Positions 1 through 11,398 of a DNA stretch of 64,000 nt are shown here, piece after piece. A program made the translations under genes and the position numbers. The notes beneath the pieces were generated by a model, which made no database searches, was not told where the DNA came from, and saw only the letters and a program-made list of their open reading frames with translations. The first letter of the stretch is position 1. Every line of letters begins with the position of its first letter. The stretch is from NCBI GenBank assembly GCA_004794785.1, contig SJOL01008829.1, positions 795,774 to 859,773 on the forward strand. The letters run 5' to 3'. The stretch comes from Opisthorchis felineus (Eukaryota > Platyhelminthes > Trematoda > Opisthorchiida > Opisthorchiidae).

Positions 1-1000
1 CGGATTCCCCTGGCAAACCCAAAACATCACGCTGCTCACAGAACTGCACATCCAAGCCCATCTACCTCAATCACGACGTCCGTCACGGAGCCGTCCAGAA
101 ACCGAAGTATCTCAGTGCAGTGACGACACGCACCGCCATACCCAGTTTAATAGCATACCCGCAACTGCTCACTTCCTACTTTGACTGCGCTCGCTCGTCC
201 CCTTACCCACAATCACAATAAAAATTCTCATCAGGTCGCAGCCGCCTCCGGGAGGCATTCATTCCAATTTGCCGAACCTTCCATTGGTTCTAAACATCTC
301 GGTGTCTTTTACCTTGTACCCCTCACCAAGTTAGTCATTTTTCGTGCAGTTCGCGTTCCTTCTTGTGTGTTTGCGTAAACTCCTTCTCCCAAGAAACCCT
401 TTACACCCAAACCCACTCCAGCAGCAACACCAGTTAGCCTCTCCAGTTTCACTGCACATTGTGATTCTGAATGTCCTACCACCATCTATCCGTACCGCAT
501 ATTCCCCCACTTACGCTCTTCGTGACTCTGACCATACGCCCAACAGCCCAAGGCTACGAAGCCTCAGTAACTGCTTTAGGCTTCAGTTCAAATCGGCCGG
601 TCAGATCGTGCCAGTTCTGCTGCCTCTCCTGATCCGTTATTCTGGTTCCACATTTCCTGCAGATTAAAGTTTTCCTTTTATTATTTTTTATCACGTACCA
701 GGCAGGAAGCCTCTTGCTATGCCCACCCTCGCATTGTTTTTGCCCGCCGCTTTCAAATCTTAACGATCGTACCTTGTCTCATCTGATATGTTCCCCATAA
801 GAAAGAATAAGCCCTTGTAATTTCGGTTGCCTACCATGCCACCTCATGCGTGACCAAGTCTACTTCGGATAATGCCCACAGTTTATGTCGCCGTCCCTTT
901 TCCACGAAATTTCCACAAACGGAACCCACAAACCCCACCAGCCATGCACCTGTTCTGACTGTATCTTTATGATCATGCCTGAAGGTATACTACCCGCCAG
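1..1000. other. No gene recognised
   Basis: C-rich, with no conserved frame on either strand. It could be a decayed pol region of the LTR element whose gag lies at 1.05-1.65 kb, but I cannot show it. Confidence 0.4.
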
Positions 1001-1046
1001 TCGAGAATAAACATTATTATTAGTTACATGTGGTGGGGTACGTCTT

Positions 1047-1645
1047 TGACTTTTCCAGCGGCCAGGCATGCCGCAGTTGTAGCACCGGCTCGTTTAATCG
1101 TGTCTTCGTTATTATGTCTTCATGGCTGCATGCTGTTCGAGCAGTTGGTCCACTTTGGTCTGCCGGTGCTCCAGTGGTGAATTTTTGCTCTTTTACCGCG
1201 ACTGCAACGTGGCCAACGGCGCCTCAGCCAATTCCCGTGCCAGATGCACCAAATCCTCAAAGCTCAAGTGGCCATGTGCTCTCGGCAACCGCAACTGGGC
1301 ATCAAGCGCCGGCTGCACGCTTTCCACAAACTAGTCAGTCGGCGACTGCTGGCGAGATGCGGCGTCCAGTCCCGGCAAGACACAATCTAGCCACTGCTTC
1401 AGACCGGCGAAGAACACGGTCGGGTCGCACCCATGTCTCATCCTGGTCGCCTTGAATGGTCTCATAGCATCCTGGCCGTCGACTGGTGAGTCAAACATCA
1501 CTGCAAGGGCTTCCTTCGCGGCAGCCCGGTCAATCTTCCGAGGGCCCATTCTGGACCCATCCAGGGCCGCCTTCGCCCGGTCTCTGAGGAGGGTCTTCAG
1601 TGCCATCAACTTACCTCGATCCAGGTGCCAACGCAACATCCCCAA
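1047..1645 (-). pseudogene. Gag remnant of a gypsy-like LTR retrotransposon
   Basis: Minus-strand frames give a capsid-like run (LMALKTLLRDRAK, DSPVDGQDAMRPF, FAGLKQWLDCVLPG) from 1645 to 1331. It continues in another frame as VESVQPALDAQLRLPRAHGH and LVHLARELAEAPLATLQSR before a TAA. At 1084-1061 a zinc-knuckle start (CYNCGMPGRW) is visible, but the expected His and final Cys are replaced. I recognise this type as resembling the CsRn1 group of gypsy-like elements described from C. sinensis. Broken by a frame change and stops; no protease or RT frame was seen below 860, so the element is truncated or decayed there. Confidence 0.65.
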
Positions 1646-1734
1646 ACTCCTCCAGGGAGGTTCTCACATCGCCATCCTAAAAACGTTTTGGCCACGAGAT
1701 CTTCATCCGTTTCCTGGACACGGCACCGAACGAA

Positions 1735-2000
1735 GGGAGAAAACCCTCCGTTTATTAGCAAGCACCAACCAGGCAGTTACAAGCTATTGGACAGGGAAGA
1801 AAACTTCTCATATGTACATAGTTCTTAAGAGCTGAACACGTCTACCTAAACTTTTATGGATATTCGTTGACTGTTACACAATTACAAACGAACACCACAA
1901 ATCAGTTCCACAGGTTCCGTAATAAAATTCACCTTCCATCAGATGCGGGGCGGAGTTTCGACATGAATACAGACTACTCACATGCCTCCACGACCTGCAG
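1735..2000 (-). mobile_element. LTR-like sequence upstream of the gag remnant
   Basis: This stretch resembles 50935-51201 along most of its length. Shared blocks include ttagcaagcac, gttacaag, catggaNgttc/tatggatattc-gttgactgtta, ccgtaataa and ttccatcagatgcgg, ending with gactactc. It lies directly upstream of gag on the minus strand, where a 5' LTR is expected. The exact TG...CA ends were not resolved. Confidence 0.55.
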
Positions 2001-3429
2001 GTACTGCGCCGCACGAATCTAAGATTTGTCTCTTACCTCACAGCCCAATGGCTGTAGGTCATCCGCAAGTAAAAGGTGTAGGCACATTCATGGATGGTCC
2101 CTTTTTGCATTGTGCCAACAACTGTCTGGAGAACGCCAACGGTCGCTGAAAAACTGGGTGCACCTCTCGGGCATACACGATTACAGGGACGGTGTCCCGG
2201 CACGCTAAATGGCCAATGGAGGAGTATGCTATGCATGAGCTGTACGACTGACCATAGAGAAATCCTGGAGGGCAGCAGCTACGTTCTAGAAGTGGTCTGT
2301 TGAATGATTACTTATGCGTCTTCCCTCGTTTTAAAGCACTTAGGGCGGGTATTGAGAGATCACTCTTTTCCAAGGAGCAAGAACCATTATTTGTAGATAT
2401 TTTCATAGGTCGTTTTTTCGTCCACCAATGGTGGATGTCTGAATACAACTTACCGGAGCAAGGTATTCCCCCTACTTGTCCTCCCAAGCCAACCGCATCA
2501 ACTTTTGATGGGTTTAACCGGTTTAACCGCGCGGTGGATAAACTTCAGGTGTTGTAACCCAGAAAGGCTACAACGGTCACACAGCCACAGATTTTTCAGG
2601 GGCAAAGGCTGCTGTACCAGTGCTCGATGTCGGTTACGGGCGACCTGCCATCGTTGGTCGACGGCAGCGAGTTAACGGCATAATGCTGGTACCAGTGGTA
2701 TAGAGCGCAGTTCGGTGACGCATGTTAGGGCCACCAGTTCCAGTCTGCTCCTCCATTAACGAGACATCACGCATTTCAGGTAAGTTTTGAGGCCTAATTC
2801 TCAATACGAAAAATAACGCGATACGAATCAGCCTTTGAAGATAATGCCATACAAGCACGGTTCTACGAGACTGTCGTCGTATAAGTGCTCGCTCCATAGA
2901 GTAAGTATTGCTCCCAGTTTATCAGCCGCCCGCTTCATTGTGATATTTCGATAAACCAACCTATATTTTCCTTCCCAATTCAGGACGTTATCAGCTACAA
3001 AAATGCCGTGCGCTTGCCGCTAGGACATATGTAATAATACTCGAAACGTCCAATAAAATTCAATCTCTCAACCCTTCCAAGTTGAACCAATGACTTTTCC
3101 CAGTCCAGATGGATGGGCGCACGTTAGTCATGTGAACCGGCTAGACCCCTTCAGCTGTCCGCTATGATTGACGTAGGTTAGATCCAGCCAGTTGATTAGG
3201 CGTTGTGGACCCCTAGCCACATGTTAGTCTTGTGCGTCAGCTAGGTTCTCCCTGCTGTATTGTGCAAGCAATGATAGCCTCCTTCACATGGGTTGAGACT
3301 CAATGGTTGCCACTATGATGACGACCTCACCATGCACATCTCTAGCCGTAAACTATTTGGAAAGCCTGGTATGTTTCGCCATTTGCAATGGGGAACTTTA
3401 CTGCCAGGAAACAGGACCTGAATACTTCC
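2001..3429. other. No gene recognised
   Basis: Unique-looking sequence upstream of the ATA microsatellite. Only short chance frames. Confidence 0.5.
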
Positions 3430-3435
3430 ACGGTG

Positions 3436-3437
<2 letters not shown>

Positions 3438-3478
<41 letters not shown>

Positions 3479-3479
3479 N
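3438..3479. repeat. (ATA)n microsatellite ending in an ambiguous base
   Basis: About 41 nt of ATA repeat ending with N at 3479, the only ambiguous base seen in the window. Array length here is probably not reliable. Confidence 0.95.
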
Positions 3480-3729
3480 ACACCACCAGCTTTTAGGATG
3501 AGCGAAGGGATACCATCAGTGTGCCAGAAAACTCCACCCAGGGCATAGGTCATCATCATCTGCAAGCCTTTGGTCCTTCGAACCTAGTACGGGTTATCCG
3601 TATATAATGAATGTACCTACCACGATGACTATTTGGAATAGCTGCTCTCGAGTTCCAAAAACACAGGATTCGCCATCTGTCTGGACGGGCAGAAGATACA
3701 AGACAAAATTTCGTCACTGGGGTGATAAC

Positions 3730-3843
3730 CCAACCTCAGTACCTCGACTGCTTTAGGCTCGGGCAACCCGGTAGTTTTCCAGCTCTCGCGCCTCCTCCTG
3801 TTGGCTTGGCAGCTATGCACCGAAAGGGTGCTACAGCTGAACG
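3730..3843 (+). mobile_element. 5'-truncated SINE-A copy outside the gene
   Basis: Plus-strand sequence resembling the SINE-A body and tail: ctcgactgctttaggctcgg, ggcagctatgcaccgaaagg, gctacagctgaacg. No head. The only plus-oriented SINE-A body and tail seen outside the prominin gene. Confidence 0.7.
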
Positions 3844-4959
3844 ATCCTCTAGGCATTGTCTTCTAATCGAGGGTGTTTGATGACCTTGAAGATTCGCACA
3901 ATTAAACACGTCAACCATGCTGGGAATTCGCCGAGAAATGCACTAGACGTAGACATTCTTAGCTATGGAAATTCAAGCTTAAAAACATCGTAGTTTCCAA
4001 GAATCCCAGTCCATTCACCGAATACCGATTGGCAGGTATTTTGTACTGTAGCACACTGTTTCGTAGGCTGAGCTATTCGTTGACTAAGGCTTCAAAGGCA
4101 CCCATTCCTAAGAGGTGGGGACTTCGAAAGCATCTTAATTTGGGACGAATAATTCTGTTTCGCCGGACACTGATCGGCGTGGCTGCTTCGGTCGATTTTA
4201 GCTGTTTGAGTAGCCATCGTCAAGTAACAACGACGCGTTTACTTAAAAGTTTCCCTACAACTTTTGGGAAATTTTTGGTGTTCGTGCGAAAGTTACTGAA
4301 GGCCGACAGAAGAGCGTAACGCATGGTCTATTGGTAACTGGTTCTATGAAAGAATAGGATGATAAACAGTGTAAAATAAGCAGAAGGTACAGTTAATAGT
4401 AGTGGGGAAGGCGAACAGTGGCCAACAAACAACAGGACTTTTCCTACTGTCCGCGGAGCAACCGTTCAATATAGCAAACAAGCAGTACCATCATTTCCCT
4501 GCAGTGGTCTATCTCAACCCTGTTCAGCTCCTGAGCCTGACGAAAATTATTGCCGATCCGGGCAGTGCCCATTCATTGACCTGACGACCACCCTTTACTG
4601 CTTTTTGACCACTGCATACTTAACGTCCTAGAATTGTGCTCACCGTCCACTACAATCGGCTGAAACCAACTCTCGGCGTTGAATCTCAGCTACTTTGTCA
4701 CTGAGTTGTATACCGACGGTCAAACCCCGGAAGACTGACCAACACATACATGCATCAGGGGCATTGACGGTGTCAACAGCACTGGAGAGTGTTCTCAACC
4801 AAAGGGGGCAATCGGAGACCGAGAAACAGTAATGTGGCGTGGTAAACTGGATGATGTCCACTTTCACTCATTTAGTTTGCAGCGTGTATTGGGAGAATAC
4901 GAAAATGGTTAACATCGAACTACAAGTAGCTCTGAATAATTCGCAAGAAGCACAAAATC

Positions 4960-5240
4960 TCCATTCGAGAAGTCGTCAAGCCAGAAGCCAGTCAATACTC
5001 GACCAAGTGATTTGGATATCATGGCTGAAGGGGGAGTCACGCTATGCTCCGTCCAACTGAGAGCTAATCTCATTATTAATCGGCTGAGAAGTTGTGAGTT
5101 TGAACCACCCTGAAGATTCGTTAGCTGCACATTGCTCATGATTCCCAATAAAAAGAAAATAGCCGTAGAGTATCTGCTGCCATTTCGGCATAGGTTGACT
5201 TTATTTACAGGACGAAATCTCCACTCGAATAAAGTGAACC
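4960..5240 (+). mobile_element. SINE-B type repeat, internally deleted
   Basis: Shares agtcaatacNcgaccaNgtg, gagagctaNtc, ttNgttagctgcacattgct, cNcNattgctcatgattccc and caggacgaaatct with the 9.1-9.4 kb copy. The box A block is missing, so this looks like a deleted or recombined copy. Confidence 0.5.
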
Positions 5241-6521
5241 ACCGATCCCGCTAATTCGGCGCGTGTACACTGACCGATTTTTCCTCTCATTCCGTGTAAG
5301 CGCACCTCGCCGGTCATGTATTACCATGGTTGACGGTTGATACTGTGTGAATTCGAAAAAAACACTTCTCGAGACAGAAAAAATCTCGAGATTAAACAGT
5401 TTTGTGGGAGTATTCGTTGATCCTGAATTATCCATACTACGGTTTCCGTCCTTCAATTCTCCATTTTGTGTGCTGAAAGTCCCAGAGCTTAGAATGTGGT
5501 GCGGAGGTCCAGGTCACACTTGTAACTGGGCCTCTCTTGTATGGGGCTACTCATAAATCAGTCTTAGTTCTTCGTAAACGCAGGCAGCTGTATCTGTTAA
5601 GTAACTTGTTGTGTTGCTGAACTGCGAAAAACGATGTTTGCCTCGTGGCGAACAGATTCACGGCCATCTGATCAACCACCAGTGAACGCACCGGAACTAT
5701 GGTTATTCCGGCATAATTTCACCGAAACGTTCATCACTATAGCAGCAACAGAATACGGATGTTTGCAGCCCCTAACACAAAAAAAAGAACACGCAGCAAA
5801 AATCCAACGCCAACGTATAAATAGACTTTCCAAGGAACTGTTCAACTTCACATGAACATAAATTTACTCCTGTAAAAACCGGCGGAAGTTTTGTAAAATA
5901 CACACAAAATTCGGTTGCTCCGGGTAGTAGGTAGTCATAAAAAACGAAAAGTTTATACACGGCCGCCTGAGAGGCCAACAACCCACTGTTCCTCAGTGGT
6001 GAATTAGATAAATTCGGATTTACATGCTTGCAAGAAAAAAAATGGGGTCAAATTTAAATGAATTTCAACACGTGTGAGGCCATAGAGCTTTTTGCTGGGA
6101 TGCATACAAAAACTCTAGAACTTCAAATGAAACTTTTCCTTCAGCGATCGGTGGTTTTGAGAAAATTCCATATGCCGGTGAGGACCAGCATACAGCACAA
6201 AAGGGAGCTCTGATAAGCCGAAATTGCGGATCCAAAGGTCAACTATATTTCAGTATCCGCAATATGTGGAGCTCGATTTCCCAGCGTCCTCATCCTTAGT
6301 TATCTGCGTACAAACCAAGCCAGCATGTGACCGCAAATGGTTCATTTTTGAACAATTGAGCCAGACAGGACGACTAGCTAGGCGTGTAGATTCCCCTAAA
6401 GTTCTCATCTTCATTGACTGAAACTAAAGGAGTTAAGAACAACTACACTTACGCATCATGTGACAAAACTCCTGCAGGATATAAAACAAATACCTGTCCG
6501 ACGGAACTGCGTTTTTAGAGG

Positions 6522-6524
<3 letters not shown>
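5241..6524. other. No gene recognised
   Basis: Between the deleted SINE-B copy and the AT microsatellite. Short frames only, none with a family-like pattern. Confidence 0.5.

Positions 6525-6559
<35 letters not shown>
6525..6559. repeat. (AT)n microsatellite at a LINE 5' end
   Basis: 35 nt of AT dinucleotide immediately upstream of the LINE remnant that starts near 6560. Confidence 0.95.
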
Positions 6560-6562
<3 letters not shown>

Positions 6563-8240
6563 GCCAATTCTTTCCGAGACAGTAAACTCCCTTAAAATTG
6601 ATGTGTGCTCTGTGTCTGAAACACGCATGAAAGACCCAAGCGTGGTTATGAGTCTTAAAGTGCCAAGGACGAAATCACTTCTTTCAACTTTCACCCTCCG
6701 TGTCTGGTGATTCAGAACCGAGGAATCGTGGAATATATGGCACGGAGTTGCATTCAACCTCAAAACAGCACCCGCCTTTCTGGATTCCAGTATATTGCCG
6801 TCGCCCGTCAGAAGAAGAAATAAAGTATGAAATGTTCCTCATGAAACGTCTGAGTCACCAAGACCGGACGGTCCGTATCCAACCCTCTTCAAAGAAGGCG
6901 AACAATCCCTGGTGACTTATATGAGAGAGCGAAGTGGTACGATATGGTGTGAATGGGAAGTGCAATCAGAATGTGGCATGTCGACAGTTATTCCTGTCTT
7001 TGAAAAGGGTATGCAGACGCTGTGTGTAAACCGCCGTGAAAACAGCCTGGTAGCTGTGGCATCGAAAGCGCTCTCTGGTCTTATCCTTCGAAGGTTGACT
7101 GAACACAGGAAGAGACAAATCCCTAAAAACCAAGCTGGATTCGTTCCTGCAAGAGGATATATCGATCACATTATCACCCTGAGACAGATTCTGGAACAGC
7201 GACGCTGCTTCCAGCGCCCAAAAGTGGTTGTCTTCCTTGACTTGAAAGCTGCTGTTGACTCTGTGGACCTTCAGACACTACGACAATAATCATGGAGCGA
7301 AGGTGCCTCCCGTAAATTCTCAACTCACCTTAAAACACTGTGCACCAACTTCCGCGGACGCGCGGAGCTCTCGCCTGAGATCACTACGTCAAGTGGTGTC
7401 CGGCAAGGTGTGCTCTCTCGCATTTCCTCTAAAAATTTGTCATTGGTTTGACCATGGAACACTCACTCCCAGCCTCTAATGCCAGTAGGGTCGAAATAAT
7501 CCCAGGGCACTCAATCACAACTATTGAGTGCGCAGACAGCGCAGTTCTTTTGGATCTGATGCCGTCGTAATAACAACAATATTAAATAATCTAAGTAATT
7601 CTGCCTCACGGTTTGGCATGCGTTTCACACGTGCAAGGTGTAAAGTGATGCTGCAAGAGTGGGTGGGCTCGAACTCTATTCGGATGAGCTGATTTGGATA
7701 GTAAACAAATTTGTCTGCCTGAACAGCTGCATCAGTCCCGGTGGTCTCGCGAAAGATGATATTTTCATCCGGATCGGACAGACCACAGCAGCTTTCATGA
7801 ACCTGCATCACCTGTGGCGTAGGCATGATATCAGGCTATCCACCAAGGGTCGAGTTTACAATGCTTCGTTGCGTTCCATATTGTTATGCGGGTCAGAAAC
7901 TTGGACGCTGCGGACGCCAAAAGATTTTCAGTGCTTGACAATCGACGTCTTCGAAGCACCGGATCAGTGATGATGAAGTACATCGAATGGTTCTCGGAAG
8001 AAATAACTCGCTCACGATAGACAAACTGATCACACTCCATAAGTTGCGCTGGCTTGGTCACGTGCTCCGTATGCCAGTCGACCGACTTCCTTGAAAATCC
8101 CTTTTTGCACAACCATATGAAGGCTAGAGACGAGCTGGGCGAGGTCCAGCAACCACGCATGAATTATATCAGATACCACCTACAATGGGTAGCTACCTAC
8201 CCCTCTCCAATCGGAGAACGAAGCTGTGGCAGCTATAACC
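6556..8240 (+). mobile_element. Non-LTR retrotransposon (LINE) remnant, EN start plus RT and C-terminus
   Basis: Several plus frames read in order. First is an endonuclease start (LKIDVCSVSETRMKDPSVV). Then a jump leads to the RT N-terminal region (PSEEEIKYEMFLMKR), VIPVFEKG, LRRLTEHRKRQIPKNQAGF, IITLRQILEQR and VVVFLDLKAAVDSVD. A frameshift follows, with SGVRQG, the palm box degraded to CADS at 7529-7540, then CISPGGLAKDDIFIRIGQ, LHHLWRRHDIRLSTKGRVY and the HKLRWLGHVLRMP-type tail near 8040-8075. Frameshifts, stops and a lost YADD box show it is dead. The endonuclease is mostly deleted. Its 5' end abuts an AT microsatellite. Confidence 0.85.
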
Positions 8241-8989
8241 ACTGTACGGCAAGTTCGCGGTATTTACAGATGTATATATATTGAATATAGTACCAGCTGA
8301 AACATGAGGCAGCATTTGTGTAGCACATTCAGTGGAAGAATACTGTAAACGTGGGATTTAGCTGGGAATTATGCGAGTCTACCATTAAAACCAAATTGTG
8401 GTGCAAGCGACTGGATTTCGAGAGTCAAACAAGTTGTTTCTGGAATAACATTAATTAGATGTTCTTTGAGATCTCCTTTTTAGGGATGGAGAAACCTTAC
8501 CTTATATCTATTTACTTTGATGTACGCAAAGGCGTATTTGTATAAACACTACAAATGACTTCATAGCACGGTGACAAAAAGCACATGCATGATTAGGAAG
8601 GTGAACATCTTTAGGTTCAGCCAAATAAGCAAGCATCACTTTGGGAAGATGCAGGTTCCCGACATAGGAATTTGGACTTCAAGTTTCCGCCAGGTAGGTT
8701 ACGCCTTTTGTCTTTTCACTTTGGAAAAAACACTTTCACTATGTAAAGTTAGTCCGTAGCCTTTCTTATCATATTAAACTGTTAGCTAAATTTAAAATTC
8801 AGTGCCATGCAACGGTGATTAAACAACACACTCCTTTATTCATGTTGTTGTCCATTGGACTCGGTAGACGTCTGCCTGACGCATCACCACAAGCAAAAAC
8901 TTACGCGTGAATTCCAAGAAGGAAAGAATGGCGTGTCAACATTCACACTGCCTTTATACCCATTAGTTACGCCGTGTAAAGAAAAATAT

Positions 8990-9405
8990 TACACCGGGGC
9001 CTCTCTCGTCCCATAGGGTGTGATTGGTCGAATGTCGTTCCTCTGAACCACCACTGTATAGGTGGCTCAAATGAATCATATCACAAGATTGAAGCTTCCA
9101 CCTGGGAAGTCGTCACTCGAGGAGCCAGTCAATACGTGACCACGTGGTATGGTTTCTGTTATTGAAGAATTAACGGCGCTATATCCTATCTAAGTGAGAG
9201 CTAGTCACACTAATGTTCAGTCGCTCGTGGCCGAACGGCTAAGTGTTTAGCCACTGCCGGAAGGCCGTGGGCTCGAAGCTCTGACCTTCATGAGATGCAA
9301 ATTGCTGATGAGTTCGATCGGGATGAAACAGCTGAACAGTGCCTCTCGGGTTTCCTACATAGACTGGCCTCACTGACAGGACAAAATCTCAAGTGAGGAT
9401 GACCA
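8990..9405 (+). mobile_element. SINE-B type repeat with tRNA-like box A
   Basis: A second dispersed family. The 9190-9400 part matches 48540-48265 (reverse) along the run gagagctagtcacac, gttcag, tcgtggNcgaac, catgagatgcaNattgctNatg, gacaggacNaaat. It contains tggccgaacgg (9228-9238), a good pol III box A of the Leu/Ser tRNA type, and a box-B-like ggctcgaagct at 9270-9280. Its ends are not defined. Confidence 0.6.
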
Positions 9406-10599
9406 AATCTCCCCATAGCACCATCAGATCGTTTTTCACTAGCCAAGTGTAGAAATGTAGGTCGACGTGCATAGTTTTCCTATCATTGGGGGTATTGTGC
9501 CAGCCTCTAAATCCTACCATATTCTGAAAACTGCATACATGTGGAACGAAGAGCCACCGGAACTTCCGGTCTTCAGAAGTGCATAAAAACATAACCGGAA
9601 AGAGTGCCAAAAGCTATCCATATTTGGTCCTTGGGGAGTTTACACTCACCAGCCCAGTGACAGCAAGGTCACAAAATGTGAACCATCGCCGGTAAAACTG
9701 GGATTTTCTGCATAAAGACTTGAGCTAACTGACAAAGTGTTCACTCAATTCGGGGGCCATGGACCAACCTTGCATACGTGGGCCATGAACACGGGTCCAG
9801 TATTTCTACAACGGTACTAAGTTTGGCGTGTATTACTGGAAAGCAGCCGGTCAGTCAGTGAGGGAAATCTAAATGCAAGCACTTCAAACGAAAGTGTGGT
9901 ATATCCTCCGCTGAAATCCACTCACTTCCTTGTTATTGTTTGTATGGGATCATGAGTACTATATCACAGATCACAGTGCACAAACAGTCACACAGGAGAG
10001 CCGCGATATGTTCGCAAACGATTAGCGAATTCCAGTCCATACATGAACCATGTACTGACGGTCCTTGGATTAACGAGAATCAGTCCATAGGTGCCAGATT
10101 GGTGGTTTGTAGCATGATCACCCTGAATTACTACAGGATCAGAAGGCGGTGCTGTGTGCACTGAACGACTTGAGTGGGACTCGAAACTATTATGGTCTTT
10201 CGACCATTCCATGGTTTCGCGGGACCTATTTGAGAGCTTTACTGCCAGCTGCAATGTTACTCTGTCTAGTTGACTTTACATCACACGTTTTGCGCCGAAC
10301 GAAACGGACCCCCCTACCATATGAATCCATTATGAAGTGGTCCGATCATTGAAGCCTCGCGCTTTTTGAAATACCTAGCCCACAACTTGAATGTGTAGGA
10401 ACTGAATTAGAGTGGTTTCAAAAGAAATTACGCTCGAATACTATACTCCTTCTGACGAATATTTGCTCCATTTAGAGCACGCTAACGGACGCGCCGAGCA
10501 CACTCCTACGAAGTGGCCTCCTCCGGGGAGAGTTTCATGCATTCGGGACACACTCTAAAGGATCGAATAAAGGTGATATTCTCAGACTGGAGCTGCCAG
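9406..10599. other. No gene recognised
   Basis: Between the SINE-B copy and the LINE 3' remnant. It may contain further decayed LINE sequence just before 10600, but nothing readable. Confidence 0.5.
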
Positions 10600-11160
10600 T
10601 CCCTTGCAAGCCAAGGAGTACTGGTGGTTGTGGGGGATTTTACGTACCTCGATAGTTATATTAGATTTGACGAAATTGTCTGATGAGGTTAGTGCAAGGA
10701 ACATGAAAACCCGAATTTCGTTTGCCAATTCGCGTCACTTACTGGGTACCACGGGTCGTGTGCCAGGCTACATTAAGGACCGTGTTGGTGTATGGTTGCG
10801 AGACATCGCCCCTGTGGAGAGACGACGTCGTGTCTTCAGGCTTTTGGCCGCCGATTTCTCAGAAGCGTTGCTGGTATCGGATGGCTAAGAAGAATTCGTA
10901 ACTATGTAGTTAGAAAACGGGTATTTGGTTGTGTAGCGGGTACTTCAGTCGCGAAAAAAACACTCACCACCATCAACTGAGGTAGATCGACTGTGCTACG
11001 CATCCCGAAACACCGTCTACCAGGATGAATGCTGTTCTCCGTATCTCCTTCAGAGTGGTGCAAACTGCGAGGTGCACAATCTGTGAATTACCAAGTGTCA
11101 GAGATCAGGAAGAGTTCGTGGGTTATTGAGGCAAACTGACTTTCAAGACCCCCCTTAGCA
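10600..11160 (+). mobile_element. LINE 3' remnant, same family as 6.6-8.2 kb
   Basis: In shifted frames it reads DEVSARNMKTRISFANSRHL, then GRVPGYIKDRVG (decayed GRVY block) and RNYVVRKRVFG, with nucleotide-level similarity to the GHVLRMP/HRLP region near 10990-11030. These are the post-RT blocks also seen at 7730-8080. Heavily mutated. Confidence 0.65.
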
Positions 11161-11374
11161 CTACATGTGCATGTCGGCTGGTGACGTTGCAAGGAATGAT
11201 GTCTGTGGCAATGGCGTCCATGCTGTCAGTTTCTTTTCAGATTGAATGAGTGCTTGAAAATGTAAATATTCCAGACTGCTTGAGGTAGGCTACCACCACC
11301 TCCCATCCAAATCGTCTTCCTTTTTCATTTTAAGCATTCGAACATAACTAAAACTTATAGTTGCACGACATCGG

Positions 11375-11398
11375 AACATCAGTATCAGCACTGATGTT
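11375..11398. repeat. Short inverted repeat related to 42650-42669
   Basis: aacatcagt / actgatgtt, 9-bp stem, 6-nt loop atcagc, followed by gccgtctctgatgtgacg. It shares the catcagt...actgatgttgc core with the 42.65 kb site. Confidence 0.7.
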
